A stretch of 64,000 nucleotides of DNA from Bradyrhizobium sp. (GCF_016213215.1 NZ_JACRAW010000056.1:1-64000), one strand, 5' to 3'; counted from the stretch's first letter, positions 8,429 through 19,352 are shown. The notes: a model not told the origin generated them from the letters alone. A program made the numbers and translations.

Positions 8429-10030
8429 CTATGCTCCCGTACCTGCGCTCATGATCGGCTTGTTGCGCGGCCGACGCCTCACGTCGGTGACGGAGACGCT
8501 GTAGCTTTCCGGCTGCAGCGGCGGGCCGTCTTCCGCCAATGGGGCGAGCGCCGACATCACGCGCTCGGGCGGGAAGGTGACGATCACCTCGGTGCCGATG
8601 CGCAATTTCGATTTCAGCGTGAACGTGCCGCCGTGCAGGTCGATGAGGTTCTTGGCAATCGGCAGGCCCAGACCCGCGCCCTGTTCGGCCGACTTGATCG
8701 AATTCGAACCTTGGCCGAAGGAGGCGAGCACGACCGGGATTTCGTTCTCGGGAATTCCCGAGCCGGTGTCCTTGACGGACAGATACTGTCCGCCCGAGGC
8801 GGTCCATCCCACCTTCAGCCAGATCTCGCCGCCCTGCGGGGTGAACTTGATCGAGTTGGACAACAGGTTGAGCACCACCTGCCGGATTGCGCGCTCGTCC
8901 GCCCAGATCCTCGGCATGCCCCGCTCGAAGACTTCGTGGATGGTGATGTCGCGATTGGAGGCGCGCAGCTTCATCAGATGATGGCAGTCGGCAACGACGT
9001 TCGCCAGCGACACCGCTTCCTCGTTCAGTTCGTAGCGCCCCGCCTCGATGCGCGACAAGTCGAGAATCTCGTTGATGAGGTTGAGCAGGTGCACGCCGGA
9101 ATTATGAATGTCGGCGGAGTATTCCTTGTAGACCGGCACGGCATGGGGGCCGAAAATCTCGCTCTTCATCACCTCCGAGAACCCGAGGATGGCGTTCAGC
9201 GGCGTGCGCAATTCGTGACTCATCTGGGCGAGAAAACGCGATTTGGCCACGTTGGCGGCTTCGGCGCGGTGGCGCGCCTCGTCCGAGATGGCCTTGGCCT
9301 GTTCCAGTTCCCCGATGAGGGCGTCCTTCTCCGCTCTCGCTTGCATGGTCGCGAGCGTCGTCGAGTGGAGGCGGTGGGCCAGCAGCGCGAAATAGCCTTC
9401 GGCGGTGAGCGCAAGCGCCGCGAGGATGTAGTTGTCCAGCGTGCCGCTGATCACGAAGCTCAGCATGATCGCCAATGCCACCGGTATGGTGGCCGCCAGC
9501 GCAGCGATCGGCAGATTGGCCGAGAGCATGCTCGATACGGCGATCACCAGCAGCATCAGGAACATCATCAGCGTGCCTGAGACCGTGTCTTGTGCCGGAT
9601 GGATCAGCATCATCATCCAGCACAGGCCATAGAGCAGGTCGAGCAGGATAAATCGCGTGCGCCACTTGCGCGTGCCGGCCGGCGAGGTCGGCTCGGCGAG
9701 GAAGCGGCGGCAGTGGCGGATGATGGCGAAGTGGATCAACAGCGCGCCGCAGGTCCAGGCCGCCGCGGGTATCGGCTTTATCCAGACGCTGAACAAGGCG
9801 CCGCTGGCGACCACGAGCAGCATCACGATGTAGGAAGCCGAGATGCGCGTCTGCGCGTATTGCCGGAGCAGTTCGCTGTCGAATGCCGGCCGCGTCCCGC
9901 TGGTTGACGTTAACCGGTCGCGGGCCTCGCGAACGCGCTGCGCCGCGGCCCTGCGGTTGCTCACCGGCGGCGGGTCCGGCGCTTCAGCCGGAAGCTGCAC
10001 AACCTCAGGCGTTTCAGCGGGGTTACTCAT
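8429..10030 (-). CDS. Membrane-bound sensor histidine kinase
   Basis: About 533 residues. After a proline-rich cytoplasmic start come five to six hydrophobic segments (about 65-210), then a short coiled linker and an HWE-unlike, classical HisKA domain with the phospho-acceptor in FLAQMSHELRTPLNAILGFS (about residue 275). The ATPase domain has VLNLLSNSIKFTP (N box), DTGSGIPENE (G1) and GAGLGLPIAKNLIDLHGG (G2). The layout recalls PdhS/DivJ/PleC-type kinases of alphaproteobacteria, which feed DivK and PleD, but no receiver gene is adjacent, so partner and signal are unknown. The ATG at 10030 (MSNPAE) was chosen over a GTG at 10063. Confidence 0.85.
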   Translation of the reverse strand: MSNPAETPEVVQLPAEAPDPPPVSNRRAAAQRVREARDRLTSTSGTRPAFDSELLRQYAQTRISASYIVMLLVVASGALFSVWIKPIPAAAWTCGALLIHFAIIRHCRRFLAEPTSPAGTRKWRTRFILLDLLYGLCWMMMLIHPAQDTVSGTLMMFLMLLVIAVSSMLSANLPIAALAATIPVALAIMLSFVISGTLDNYILAALALTAEGYFALLAHRLHSTTLATMQARAEKDALIGELEQAKAISDEARHRAEAANVAKSRFLAQMSHELRTPLNAILGFSEVMKSEIFGPHAVPVYKEYSADIHNSGVHLLNLINEILDLSRIEAGRYELNEEAVSLANVVADCHHLMKLRASNRDITIHEVFERGMPRIWADERAIRQVVLNLLSNSIKFTPQGGEIWLKVGWTASGGQYLSVKDTGSGIPENEIPVVLASFGQGSNSIKSAEQGAGLGLPIAKNLIDLHGGTFTLKSKLRIGTEVIVTFPPERVMSALAPLAEDGPPLQPESYSVSVTDVRRRPRNKPIMSAGTGA

Positions 10031-10196
10031 CAAGCAACACAATTCCTGCCCGCCGTTCGGCACGGGCCTTCTGCATTGTCTATCTGTGGCCCGAAAATCT
10101 TAAGAGCTGCCTTAAGAAGCTAAGGAATCACGTTAACGAACGGTTAAATCAACCGTTGAGTCCGCCCCCGCGGCAGCGTGGAGAGGCCGTCCGCGG

Positions 10197-11501
10197 TCAG
10201 TGCATGATCTGGTACTGGACGATGTAGACAATGGCGCCGCCGAGATAGCCGAGCAGGGCGGGGCCGGCGATGCGGCGCGCATACCAGATGAACTCGATCT
10301 TCTCGAGCCCCATGGCGGCTACCCCTGCCGCCGAGCCGATGATCAGGATCGAACCGCCGGTGCCGGCGCAATAGGCAATGAACTCCCAGATGAAGCTGTC
10401 GGGCGGGTATTGGGCGATGTCGTACATGCCCATGGTCGCCGCAACCAGCGGCACGTTGTCCACGATCGCGCTGAGCAGGCCGAGCAGGATGACGATGATG
10501 TCCTGGCGGCCGATGTTGGTATCGAGCCAATTGGCGACCAGTTGCAGGACGTGCGCGTGCTCGAGGCAAGCCACCGCAAGCAGGATGCCGACGAAGAACA
10601 CGACGGCGCTCATGTCAATGCGGCCGAGCGCATGTACCAGGGTGAGGGGACGGCGCACGTCCTCCTCCTTGTGGCGATGGACGATCTCGCCGACCAGCCA
10701 GAGAATGCCAAGCCCGAACAGGATTCCCATGAACGGCGCAAGATGCGTCACCGCCTTGAAGGCGGGGACCGCTATCAGTGTGCCGAGCCCGAGATAGAAC
10801 ATCAGGTTGCGCTCGAACACTTCGATATCGGGCCGCCGGCTTTCCAGCCGCGACGGCGCCACGATCTCCTTGCCTTTGAGCCGGAAGCTGACGACAAGGA
10901 GAGGTACAATCAGGTTCACGAGCGAAGCCAGGAAAAGCGACTGCATGATGTTGACGGGCGAAATCTGGCCGCCGATCCAGAGCATGGTCGTGGTGACGTC
11001 GCCGATCACGGTCCAGGCGCCGCCGGCATTGGCGGCGATCACGATCATCGAGGCGAACAGCAGCCGATCCTTCTGGTTTCCGAGCAGCTTCTGGACCAGT
11101 GAGATCATGACAATGGTCGTCGTAAGGTTGTCCAGGATCGCGCTGAGGAAGAAGGTCACGAAGCCGACGAGCCACATCAGCCGGACTTGCCGGGTCGTGC
11201 GGATCAGGGAAGTGATCACCTCGAAGCCGTTGTGCGCGTCGATGACTTCGACGATCGTCATCGCCCCGATCAGGAAGAACACGATCTGCGCGGTCGAGGA
11301 GACGGACTCGTTCAGTTGCCGGCTGACAAGGGCATGATCACCCGTCATGACGGCGTACAAGGTCCAGAGCAGGCCGGCGCCGACCAGGGCGGACGCGCTC
11401 TTGTTGATGCCAAGGGGATGTTCCAGCGCGATGGCCGCGTAGGCCACAACGAAGATACCGGCGATAACTATAAGCAAATCAAGTCCCCCAATGCCGCCCA
11501 A
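10197..11501 (-). CDS. nhaD: Sodium:proton antiporter, NhaD type
   Basis: A 434-residue inner-membrane protein of the ion transporter superfamily with about twelve hydrophobic segments. NhaD signatures seen are SAILDNLTTTIVMISL, NAGGAWTVIGDVTTTMLWI, VDNVPLVAATMGMY and AYCAGTGGSILIIGSAAG. The enzyme exchanges cytoplasmic sodium (or lithium) for external protons and supports salt and alkali tolerance. ArsB-type carriers are the nearest alternative, but the paired DNLTT and DNVPL motifs favour NhaD. It stands alone, with a spacer of about 170 bp on its 5-prime side in which I see no gene. Confidence 0.88.
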   Translation of the reverse strand: MGGIGGLDLLIVIAGIFVVAYAAIALEHPLGINKSASALVGAGLLWTLYAVMTGDHALVSRQLNESVSSTAQIVFFLIGAMTIVEVIDAHNGFEVITSLIRTTRQVRLMWLVGFVTFFLSAILDNLTTTIVMISLVQKLLGNQKDRLLFASMIVIAANAGGAWTVIGDVTTTMLWIGGQISPVNIMQSLFLASLVNLIVPLLVVSFRLKGKEIVAPSRLESRRPDIEVFERNLMFYLGLGTLIAVPAFKAVTHLAPFMGILFGLGILWLVGEIVHRHKEEDVRRPLTLVHALGRIDMSAVVFFVGILLAVACLEHAHVLQLVANWLDTNIGRQDIIVILLGLLSAIVDNVPLVAATMGMYDIAQYPPDSFIWEFIAYCAGTGGSILIIGSAAGVAAMGLEKIEFIWYARRIAGPALLGYLGGAIVYIVQYQIMH

Positions 11502-11606
11502 TCATTCGAAGCCGAACCCGGTCCGATCGAGCCCGGAGCGGGTGCCGCAAACGAGGTTCAATCACGTTCCTTCTCGTCGTCGGTTACACGGGTCCGCGCC
11601 AGCTTG

Positions 11607-12476
11607 TCAGCGTTCCAGCCGGGCGAGCAGGCTTGAGGTGTCCCAGCGCTTGCCGCCCATCTTCTCGACTTCGGAATAGAACTGGTCGACCAGCGCGGTC
11701 ACCGGCAGGTGGGCGCCGTTGCGCCGCGCTTCGGCTATGCAGATCGACAGGTCCTTGCGCATCCACTCGACCGCAAAGCCAAAATCGTATTTGCCGTCGT
11801 TCATGGTCTTGTAGCGGTTCTCCATCTGCCAGGACTGGGCGGCGCCCTTGGAGATGGTGTCGATCACGGCGTGAACGTCGAGGCCGGATTTCTTGGCGAA
11901 ATGAATGCCTTCGGACAGTCCCTGAACGAGGCCGGCGATACAGATCTGGTTGACCATTTTGGTGAGCTGGCCGCTACCTGCGGGCCCGAGCCGTTTGCAC
12001 ATCCTGGCATAGGCCGCGATGATCGGCTCGGCGCCGGCATAGGCGTCCTCGGCGCCACCGCACATGACGGTGAGCGCGCCGTTTTCCGCGCCGGCCTGGC
12101 CACCGGAGACGGGGGCGTCGACGAACTTGAAGCCGAGCCTTTGCGCTTCGGCGTCGAGTTCTCGCGCGACTTCCGCGGAAGCGGTGGTGTGGTCGACGAA
12201 GGTCGCTCCCTTTCTGATCCCGGCGAAGGCGCCGTTGGGTCCGAGCGTGACCGAGCGAAGGTCGGTGTCATTGCCGACGCAGCACATGACGAAATCCTGT
12301 CCTTCCGCGGCGGCCTGCGGGGTCGGCGCCGTGCGCCCACCGAACTTCTCGGCCCAGGCTTGCGCCTTGCCCGCCGTGCGGTTGTAGACGGTGACCTCGT
12401 GACCGCCCTTCTTCACGAGGTGTCCAGCCATCGGGAAGCCCATCACGCCGAGACCGAGAAAAGCGACTTTTGCCAT
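11607..12476 (-). CDS. NAD(P)-dependent beta-hydroxyacid dehydrogenase family oxidoreductase
   Basis: A 289-residue enzyme of the 3-hydroxyisobutyrate / tartronate semialdehyde / glyoxylate reductase family. The Rossmann dinucleotide site is FLGLGVMGFPMAGHL at residues 5-19; the substrate loop DAPVSGGQAGAENGALTVM and the catalytic helix QLTKMVNQI (with the conserved Lys) follow in order. The ACRKDL-like end of the family is represented by WMRKDLSICIAEAR. The exact substrate cannot be decided from sequence: 2-hydroxy-3-oxopropionate, 3-hydroxyisobutyrate and succinic semialdehyde are all candidates. No pathway neighbour narrows it. Confidence 0.87.
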   Translation of the reverse strand: MAKVAFLGLGVMGFPMAGHLVKKGGHEVTVYNRTAGKAQAWAEKFGGRTAPTPQAAAEGQDFVMCCVGNDTDLRSVTLGPNGAFAGIRKGATFVDHTTASAEVARELDAEAQRLGFKFVDAPVSGGQAGAENGALTVMCGGAEDAYAGAEPIIAAYARMCKRLGPAGSGQLTKMVNQICIAGLVQGLSEGIHFAKKSGLDVHAVIDTISKGAAQSWQMENRYKTMNDGKYDFGFAVEWMRKDLSICIAEARRNGAHLPVTALVDQFYSEVEKMGGKRWDTSSLLARLER

Positions 12477-12683
12477 GTGTGTAACCTTGTCTGTACCTTG
12501 GGGGTTTTGCCGGCATTTCCCGGCTATGTTCTTGAAGGGTTCCTACACGAGGTTCCGCCCGCGGCGGTGGAAGGCGCACCATAAACCAGGGATCGGCGAG
12601 GGCAACGCCTTCGTTTGGCGGGCAACGGGTGGCCCGTGCTACGATGGCTTCCAAGCAGGATCCAAAGACGGGAGGAGCGACCC

Positions 12684-13118
12684 ATGGCCTTGAGCATAGG
12701 GGTGTTGGATCATTTCAACATCCGGACCCGCAAGCTCACCGAGACGGTCCGGTTCTATGAGGACGTCCTGGGCCTGCAAAACGGCAGGCGCCCGAACTTC
12801 GCGTTTCCGGGGGCGTGGATGTACAGCGAGGGCAGGCCGGTGGTCCATCTGGTCGATATTTCCCCCACCGACGAGCCACAAAAGCCCGATTCCGGCGTTG
12901 TCCATCACGTTGCCTTCGCAAGCCGGGGCTTTGCGGACATGAAGCAGCGGCTTCAGTCCAGGGGCGTGCAATACGAGGCGCGGCAGGTGCCCGGGGGCGA
13001 GCTCTGGCAGATCTTCGTCCGCGACCCCAACGGGGTGATGATAGAGCTCAACTTCGAGGCGGCCAGGGAAGAGGGGTCGGCGCCCGCACAGGCTGCGGGC
13101 GACATTGGCAGCCAGTAG
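12684..13118 (+). CDS. VOC-superfamily (glyoxalase/dioxygenase-like) protein
   Basis: A 144-residue single-module VOC protein. It has paired beta-alpha-beta-beta-beta units: GVLDHFNIRTRKLTETVRFYED carries the first metal-type histidine and VVHHVAFASRGFADMKQRL starts the second module, closing with FVRDPNGVMIELNFE whose glutamate is the usual metal ligand. Family members include glyoxalase I, fosfomycin resistance and extradiol dioxygenases; the substrate here is unknown. GGAGGAG at 12671-12677 fixes the ATG at 12684. It is divergent from the preceding dehydrogenase gene and lies upstream of mrp. Confidence 0.88.
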   Translation: MALSIGVLDHFNIRTRKLTETVRFYEDVLGLQNGRRPNFAFPGAWMYSEGRPVVHLVDISPTDEPQKPDSGVVHHVAFASRGFADMKQRLQSRGVQYEARQVPGGELWQIFVRDPNGVMIELNFEAAREEGSAPAQAAGDIGSQ

Positions 13119-13174
13119 CATTTTGAGCTCATTCGCTCTATGGGTCGCGTCGCAATGTCGGCAGGAGATGCGCT

Positions 13175-14290
13175 TTGGGCGTAACACAGCAACAGGTTCT
13201 GGACTCGCTTTCCAAGATAAAGTCGCCGCGCGGTGTCGCGCTGACGAACGCCAATGTGCTCTCGGCCGTCGTGGTGAATGACGGCAAGGTGTTCTTCTCC
13301 ATCAATGTCGATGCCGCCGAGGCGCGGGCCTGGGAAAGTGTGCGCGCGCAGGCAGAAAGTGCGGTGCGAGCCATTCCCGGGGTAACCACCGCGCTGGTCG
13401 CGCTCACCGCCGAGCGCAAGCCCGGCGCCGCGCCGTCCGGCCGCGCTGGCGGCGTAAAACCGGAGGCTGCCCATCGGCCGCCGCAGGGCGACACCTCGCC
13501 GATGTCGCGGCAGGCGGAAATCCCGGGTGTAGGCGCCGTCATCGCGGTAGCCTCGGGCAAGGGCGGCGTCGGCAAGTCAACGACCGCGCTCAATCTTGCG
13601 CTCGGCCTGCGCGACCTCGGACTGAAAGTCGGGTTGCTCGACGCCGACATCTACGGGCCCTCGATCCCCCGCCTGACCGGCATTCACGAAAGGCCGGAGC
13701 TCAACGCCGACCGCAAGATGATCCCGATCAAGCGATTCGGGCTCGCGGTGATGTCGATCGGCTTCCTGGTCGAGGAGGAGATGGCGATGATCTGGCGTGG
13801 TCCGATGGTAATGTCGGCCATCACCCAGATGCTGCGCGACGTCGAGTGGGGGACCCTGGATGTCCTCGTGGTCGACATGCCGCCGGGCACGGGCGATGCG
13901 CAGCTCACGCTGGCCCAGAACGTGCCCCTGAAGGGGGCCGTGATCGTGTCCACCCCGCAGGATCTGTCGCTGATCGATGCGCGCCGGGGGCTTGCGATGT
14001 TCAGGAAGGTCGACGTGCCGGTCCTGGGTATTGTCGAGAACATGAGCTATTTCCAATGCCCGCATTGCGGGACGCGGTCGGACATTTTCGGCCATGGCGG
14101 GGCGCGCCTTGAGGCGGAGCGGCTGGGCGTGCCGTTCCTGGGCGAAATACCGCTGCACATGGAGATCCGCTCCACCTCGGATGCAGGTAACCCGGTGGTG
14201 GAGAGCGAGCCGGACGGTCCCCATGCCGCGGTCTATCGGGCCATCGCGACCAAGGTTCGGGACCAGCTCAAGGGGGTCGTCGCAGCCTGA
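13175..14290 (+). CDS. mrp: Mrp/NBP35 (ApbC) family iron-sulfur cluster carrier ATPase
   Basis: A 371-residue P-loop ATPase that carries and delivers Fe-S clusters in the cytoplasm. The N-terminal MIP18-like (DUF59) domain covers about residues 1-85, a low-complexity linker follows, and the ATPase starts with the deviant Walker A VASGKGGVGKSTTALNLA near residue 130. DADIYGPSIPRL, VDMPPGTGDAQLT and the cluster-binding CPHC of YFQCPHCGTRSD are all intact. The start is a TTG at 13175, supported by CAGGAG at 13162-13167; an ATG at 13168 is out of frame. Its upstream neighbour is the VOC gene on the same strand. Confidence 0.92.
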   Translation: MGVTQQQVLDSLSKIKSPRGVALTNANVLSAVVVNDGKVFFSINVDAAEARAWESVRAQAESAVRAIPGVTTALVALTAERKPGAAPSGRAGGVKPEAAHRPPQGDTSPMSRQAEIPGVGAVIAVASGKGGVGKSTTALNLALGLRDLGLKVGLLDADIYGPSIPRLTGIHERPELNADRKMIPIKRFGLAVMSIGFLVEEEMAMIWRGPMVMSAITQMLRDVEWGTLDVLVVDMPPGTGDAQLTLAQNVPLKGAVIVSTPQDLSLIDARRGLAMFRKVDVPVLGIVENMSYFQCPHCGTRSDIFGHGGARLEAERLGVPFLGEIPLHMEIRSTSDAGNPVVESEPDGPHAAVYRAIATKVRDQLKGVVAA

Positions 14291-14488
14291 AGGTCGTTTC
14301 CGCCGGCTCGCCGGGATTCGACTTTGGTCGAGTCCCACCTGACGCCAATGTTGCGTTTCCGAGAGCCTCGCTCCGTGATAAACGCCACCCGCCAGACCGC
14401 CTTCGGTTCGACGCGGCTATCGCATCGCCGAAACCAATACGGCCTATAGCAGAACCAGGGGAAACCGCCCCAGCAAGGAGATATCTGA

Positions 14489-15580
<1,092 letters not shown>

Positions 15581-15605
15581 TCACGGCCTAAGACCACTCG
15601 ACCGG

Positions 15606-15638
15606 AAAGCCCGGCCTCGCATAGAGGCCGGGCTTTTT
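15606..15638 (+). terminator. Rho-independent terminator after TRAP binding protein 1
   Basis: A perfect 13-bp stem, AAAGCCCGGCCTC paired with GAGGCCGGGCTTT around loop GCATA, is followed by a T run at 15634-15638. It ends the first binding-protein gene and insulates it from its paralogue, so the two are probably transcribed separately. Confidence 0.9.
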
Positions 15639-15746
15639 GCGTGTGTGAGACCTTAGTTCCGATGGAAATCGGTAAAAGGATGCTCCATGCTGACCCTACG
15701 CCTCACAAAGAAGGCTCAATCGACGCAGCAAAGCGGGAGGAAATTC

Positions 15747-16835
15747 ATGAAGCGACGAGATTTTATCAAAGTCACCGGACTGGGCGTGGCGGGAGCGGCA
15801 ACCATAGCCGCTCCAGCGATCGCGCAGTCCATGCCTGAAATAAAATGGCGAATGCCGACGAGCTGGCCGAAGTCGCTCGACACCCTGTACGGCGGTGCCG
15901 AAATGATGGCCAAAATGGTTGCGGAAGCGACCGACAACAAATTCCAGATCCAGACATTTGCCGGCGGCGAAATCGTCCCCGGATTGCAGGTGCTCGACGC
16001 CGTGCAGAACGGCACCTGCGAAATCGGCCACACCGCCTCCTACTACTATTTCGGCAAGGACCCGACCTTTACCTTCGGTTCAGCGGTGCCGTTTGGTCCC
16101 AACATGCGCATCAACCAGGCGTGGTACATGCTGGGCGGGGGCAGGGACGTCCTCAACGCGTTCTACAAGAAGTACAATGTCGTTTCGCTGCTGGCCGGCA
16201 ACACCGGTTGCCAGATGGGCGGCTGGTTTCGCAAGGAGGTCAAGACGCCCCAAGATTTCAGCGGACTGAAATTCCGCATCGGCGGCTTCGCGGGCCGGGT
16301 GTTGCAGAAGCTCGGGGCGGTCCCGCAGCAGATTGCGGGCGGCGACATCTATCCGGCACTCGAAAAGGGCACCATCGACGCCGCCGAATGGGTCGGTCCC
16401 TATGACGACGAGAAGCTCGGCTTCTACAAGGTCGCGCCGCACTACTACTACCCTGGCTGGTGGGAAGGCGGGCCGATGCTGCTCGCCTTCGTCAACCTCG
16501 ACAAGTGGAATGCACTGCCGAAGTACTATCAAAGCGTTCTTGAGCAGGCCGGCCACTACTCCAACAACTGGATGATGGCGAGGTACGACCAGGGCAACCC
16601 GCCTGCGCTGCGCCGGCTGATCGCGGGTGGCGCCAAGCTTCATCCGTTCTCACCCGAGATCATGGTGGCCTGCTTGAAGGCGGCAAGGGAGTTGCACAAC
16701 GAGGTCTCGGCCGGCAACGCCGACTTCAAGAAAGTGTACGAGTCGCTGACGAGCTTCGCCAATAACGGCTATCAATGGTTCCAGGTGGCTGAAGTGGGTT
16801 ACGACAACTTCATGGCGCGCGCGTCGCAGAGCTGA
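15747..16835 (+). CDS. TRAP transporter solute-binding protein, DctP-like (copy 2)
   Basis: A 362-residue paralogue of the gene just upstream, with the same twin-arginine leader (MKRRDFIKVTGLGVAGAAT, cleavage after AIAQ) and the same signature order: [67 protein letters not shown]. Differences cluster in the middle and C-terminal thirds (for example NQAWYMLGGGRDVLNAFYKK), which suggests a somewhat different ligand or affinity. GGGAGGAA upstream sets the ATG at 15747; a longer frame from 15687 has no such support. A bidirectional terminator separates it from dctM. Confidence 0.9.
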   Translation: MKRRDFIKVTGLGVAGAATIAAPAIAQSMPEIKWRMPTSWPKSLDTLYGGAEMMAKMVAEATDNKFQIQTFAGGEIVPGLQVLDAVQNGTCEIGHTASYYYFGKDPTFTFGSAVPFGPNMRINQAWYMLGGGRDVLNAFYKKYNVVSLLAGNTGCQMGGWFRKEVKTPQDFSGLKFRIGGFAGRVLQKLGAVPQQIAGGDIYPALEKGTIDAAEWVGPYDDEKLGFYKVAPHYYYPGWWEGGPMLLAFVNLDKWNALPKYYQSVLEQAGHYSNNWMMARYDQGNPPALRRLIAGGAKLHPFSPEIMVACLKAARELHNEVSAGNADFKKVYESLTSFANNGYQWFQVAEVGYDNFMARASQS

Positions 16836-16860
16836 CCTTAGATAATCCCGGCAAAATCGA

Positions 16861-16892
16861 AAAAAACCCGGAGCGAAAGCCCCGGGTTTTTT
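16861..16892. terminator. Bidirectional terminator between binding protein 2 and dctM
   Basis: An 11-bp stem, AAAAAACCCGG with CCGGGTTTTTT, has a 10-base loop. The T run on the right serves the plus-strand binding protein, and the A run on the left serves the minus-strand dctM, so it can end both convergent transcripts. Confidence 0.88.
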
Positions 16893-16916
16893 GAACCTGC
16901 TTTGGTCGACGCGCCG

Positions 16917-18572
16917 CTACTGCCTGGGTGGGCCCAGATCGAGCGGCGGCAGCTCGATCTGCGGCACCTCGATCTTGATCGTGCTGGGATCGACGGTCGA
17001 CAGCGTGCCCTTGTAGTGCATCACCATGGCCGGGAACATGATCACCAGCAGCACCATGATGACCTGTATGACTACGAAAGGCACCGCGCCCCAATAGATC
17101 TGGCCCGTCGTGACCGGCTCCATCCGCTTGCCGGTGACGCGGTCGATATACGGCTCCTTTGGCGCGACCGAGCGCAGGTAGAACAGCGCAAAGCCGAACG
17201 GCGGGTGCATGAAGGAAGTCTGCATGTTGACGCCGAGGATCACACCGAACCAGATCAGGTCGATGCCGAGCTTTTCGGCTGCCGGCCCCAGGAGCGGGAT
17301 CACGATGAAGGCGAGCTCGAAGAAGTCGAGGAAGAACGCCAGCACGAACACGAAGGCATTGACGAAGATCAGGAAGCCGATCTGACCGCCGGGCAGGGAG
17401 GTCAAGAGATGCTCTACCCAGACGTGGCCGTTGACGCCGTAGAAGGTCAGCGAGAACACGCGGGCGCCGACCAGGATGAATACGACGAAGGCGGACAGCT
17501 TTGCCGTCGACTCGATGGCCTGACGGATCAGGTCCCAGCTCAGGCGGCGTTTCATCGCGCCCAGGATCAGCGCTCCCGAGGCGCCCATCGCGCCGCCTTC
17601 GGTCGGGGTGGCAACGCCGATGAAGATGGTGCCGAGCACCAGGAAGATCAGGAACAGCGGCGGCACCATCACGAAGGTCGTCTGCTGCGCCATGCGCGAC
17701 AGGAAGCGGAAGCCGGTGAGCTTGTCGATCGCCCAGTTGATCACGGCAATGAAGAAGGCGAACAGGATGCCCCAGAACATGCAAAGCACGACGTAATCGG
17801 CTCCGCGCGCCTCCGAATTACGCATCATCAGCCAGCCGAATACGGCGCTGGCGAGCGCCAGCACACCGAGCGAGGTCAGGCCGCGGCTGCCGCTGTCTTC
17901 GCGAAAGCCGATCGCTTCCTTGGGCAGGCCCGGAGCCGCATTGGGGAAGATCAAGGTGACGAGGAAGGCGTATCCGGCATATAAGCCGGCGAGTACGATC
18001 CCCGGAATGAACGCACCTTCGTACATATCGCCGACGGACTTGCCGAGCTGGTCGGCCATCACGATCAGAACGAGGGAGGGCGGAATGATCTGCGCGAGCG
18101 TGCCGGAAGCCGCGATGATGCCGGTCGCCATGCGCCGGTCGTAGCCGTAGCGCAGCATGATCGGCAGCGAGATCAGGCCCATCGAGATCACGGATGCCGC
18201 GACCACACCGGTCGTCGCCGCCAGCAGTGCGCCGACGAACACCACGGCATAGGCGAGGCCGCCGCGGATCGTGCCGAACAGTTGACCGATGGTGTCGAGC
18301 AGGTCTTCGGCCATGCCGGAGCGTTCGAGCACCAGCCCCATGAACGTGAAGAAGGGGATCGCGAGCAGCGTGTCGTTGTTCATCACGCCGTAGACGCGCT
18401 CGGGCAGTGCCTGCAGGAAGTCGGGATGAAACTGTCCGAGCTCGACGCCGATGACGGCGAAGGCGAGGCCGACGGCGCCGAGCGAGAAGGCTGCGGGGTA
18501 ACCGAGCAGCAGCACGATCACCAGCGAGGCGAACATGATCGGCGCCAGATTGGCGATGATAAACGCGGTCAT
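16917..18572 (-). CDS. dctM: TRAP transporter large permease, DctM
   Basis: A 551-residue inner-membrane protein with about fourteen hydrophobic segments, longer than a typical DctM (around 430) because of an insert near residues 210-290 and a proline-rich tail. Signatures are NNDTLLAIPFFTFMGLVLERSG, IGQLFGTIRGGLAYAVV, GVVAASVISMGLISLPIMLRYGYD and IIPPSLVLIVMADQLG. It uses the sodium gradient to move the solute handed over by the TRAP receptors. It starts at 18572, 28 bases after the dctQ stop, so both permease subunits are co-transcribed, convergent with the two receptor genes. Confidence 0.9.
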   Translation of the reverse strand: MTAFIIANLAPIMFASLVIVLLLGYPAAFSLGAVGLAFAVIGVELGQFHPDFLQALPERVYGVMNNDTLLAIPFFTFMGLVLERSGMAEDLLDTIGQLFGTIRGGLAYAVVFVGALLAATTGVVAASVISMGLISLPIMLRYGYDRRMATGIIAASGTLAQIIPPSLVLIVMADQLGKSVGDMYEGAFIPGIVLAGLYAGYAFLVTLIFPNAAPGLPKEAIGFREDSGSRGLTSLGVLALASAVFGWLMMRNSEARGADYVVLCMFWGILFAFFIAVINWAIDKLTGFRFLSRMAQQTTFVMVPPLFLIFLVLGTIFIGVATPTEGGAMGASGALILGAMKRRLSWDLIRQAIESTAKLSAFVVFILVGARVFSLTFYGVNGHVWVEHLLTSLPGGQIGFLIFVNAFVFVLAFFLDFFELAFIVIPLLGPAAEKLGIDLIWFGVILGVNMQTSFMHPPFGFALFYLRSVAPKEPYIDRVTGKRMEPVTTGQIYWGAVPFVVIQVIMVLLVIMFPAMVMHYKGTLSTVDPSTIKIEVPQIELPPLDLGPPRQ

Positions 18573-18600
18573 TAGTCCCCCTGGATGCGCCGATCGGCGG

Positions 18601-19182
18601 TCATTTCTTTTCGATAGCCTCGACGAGGTGTTCGACCTCGGCTTCGATTGCGCTCACCTGCGAGGCGTGCGGATCGGGAATCAGCCCGCGCATGACCGCA
18701 ATCCGCTTGATCAGCTCAGAGACGGCCTGCACGAGCAGGAAGGCAAAGCCGACTATGACAAGCGACTTCGCCGGCCATTGCGGCAATCCGCCCGCATTGC
18801 CGGACTGTTCGCTGACCTCATACGAACGCATGAAGAACGGCCCCCCGGTGATGATCATGACGATCGTGAGCGGGATCAGGAAGAACAGATGGCCGATCAC
18901 GTCGATGAGGTCGCGGACCCATTTCGGCAGCAGGTTGTTGATGATGTCGATGCGGATGTGCTCGTTGTCGAGCAGGGTCCAGGGCGAGCACAGCAGGAAA
19001 ACGATGCTGAACAGCACCCACTGCAGCTCGAGCCAGGAGTTCGAGGACGTGTCGAACGTCTTTCGCACGATGGCATTCATGCTCGAAATGATCACTGCCA
19101 CCAGGATCAGCCATGCCAGGCGTTTACCCGTCCAACGTGTGAACGTGTCGATCCCACGGCTCAACTTCAGGAGCGATTGCAA
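18601..19182 (-). CDS. dctQ: TRAP transporter small permease, DctQ
   Basis: About 193 residues with four membrane segments (roughly 23-42, 58-78, 95-120, 145-165) and the DctQ phrase NSWLELQWVLFSIVFLL, then LLDNEHIRIDIINNLLP. It is the small membrane subunit that pairs with DctM. I place the start at the TTG at 19182 because GGGGAGG at 19191-19197 lies eight bases upstream; the alternative GTG at 19224 has none. The long size and the NEHIRIDII motif fit the mannitol/chloroaromatic TRAP branch, in agreement with the receptors. Confidence 0.88.
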   Translation of the reverse strand: MQSLLKLSRGIDTFTRWTGKRLAWLILVAVIISSMNAIVRKTFDTSSNSWLELQWVLFSIVFLLCSPWTLLDNEHIRIDIINNLLPKWVRDLIDVIGHLFFLIPLTIVMIITGGPFFMRSYEVSEQSGNAGGLPQWPAKSLVIVGFAFLLVQAVSELIKRIAVMRGLIPDPHASQVSAIEAEVEHLVEAIEKK

Positions 19183-19352
19183 CGCTAGGCCCTCCCCGCT
19201 AATGCCCGGCCGTCTTGTCTGCACCGACTGGGCGCACTGGCTTGTATCGCCGCGCAGGCATGAGGCATCTGCACCAAACCAGCGGGCGTGCCGGCAGTCA
19301 ATCGCAAATTCGTTTATCGCTAAAGGGGATAGGCTTTGGGCGGTCGACCTGC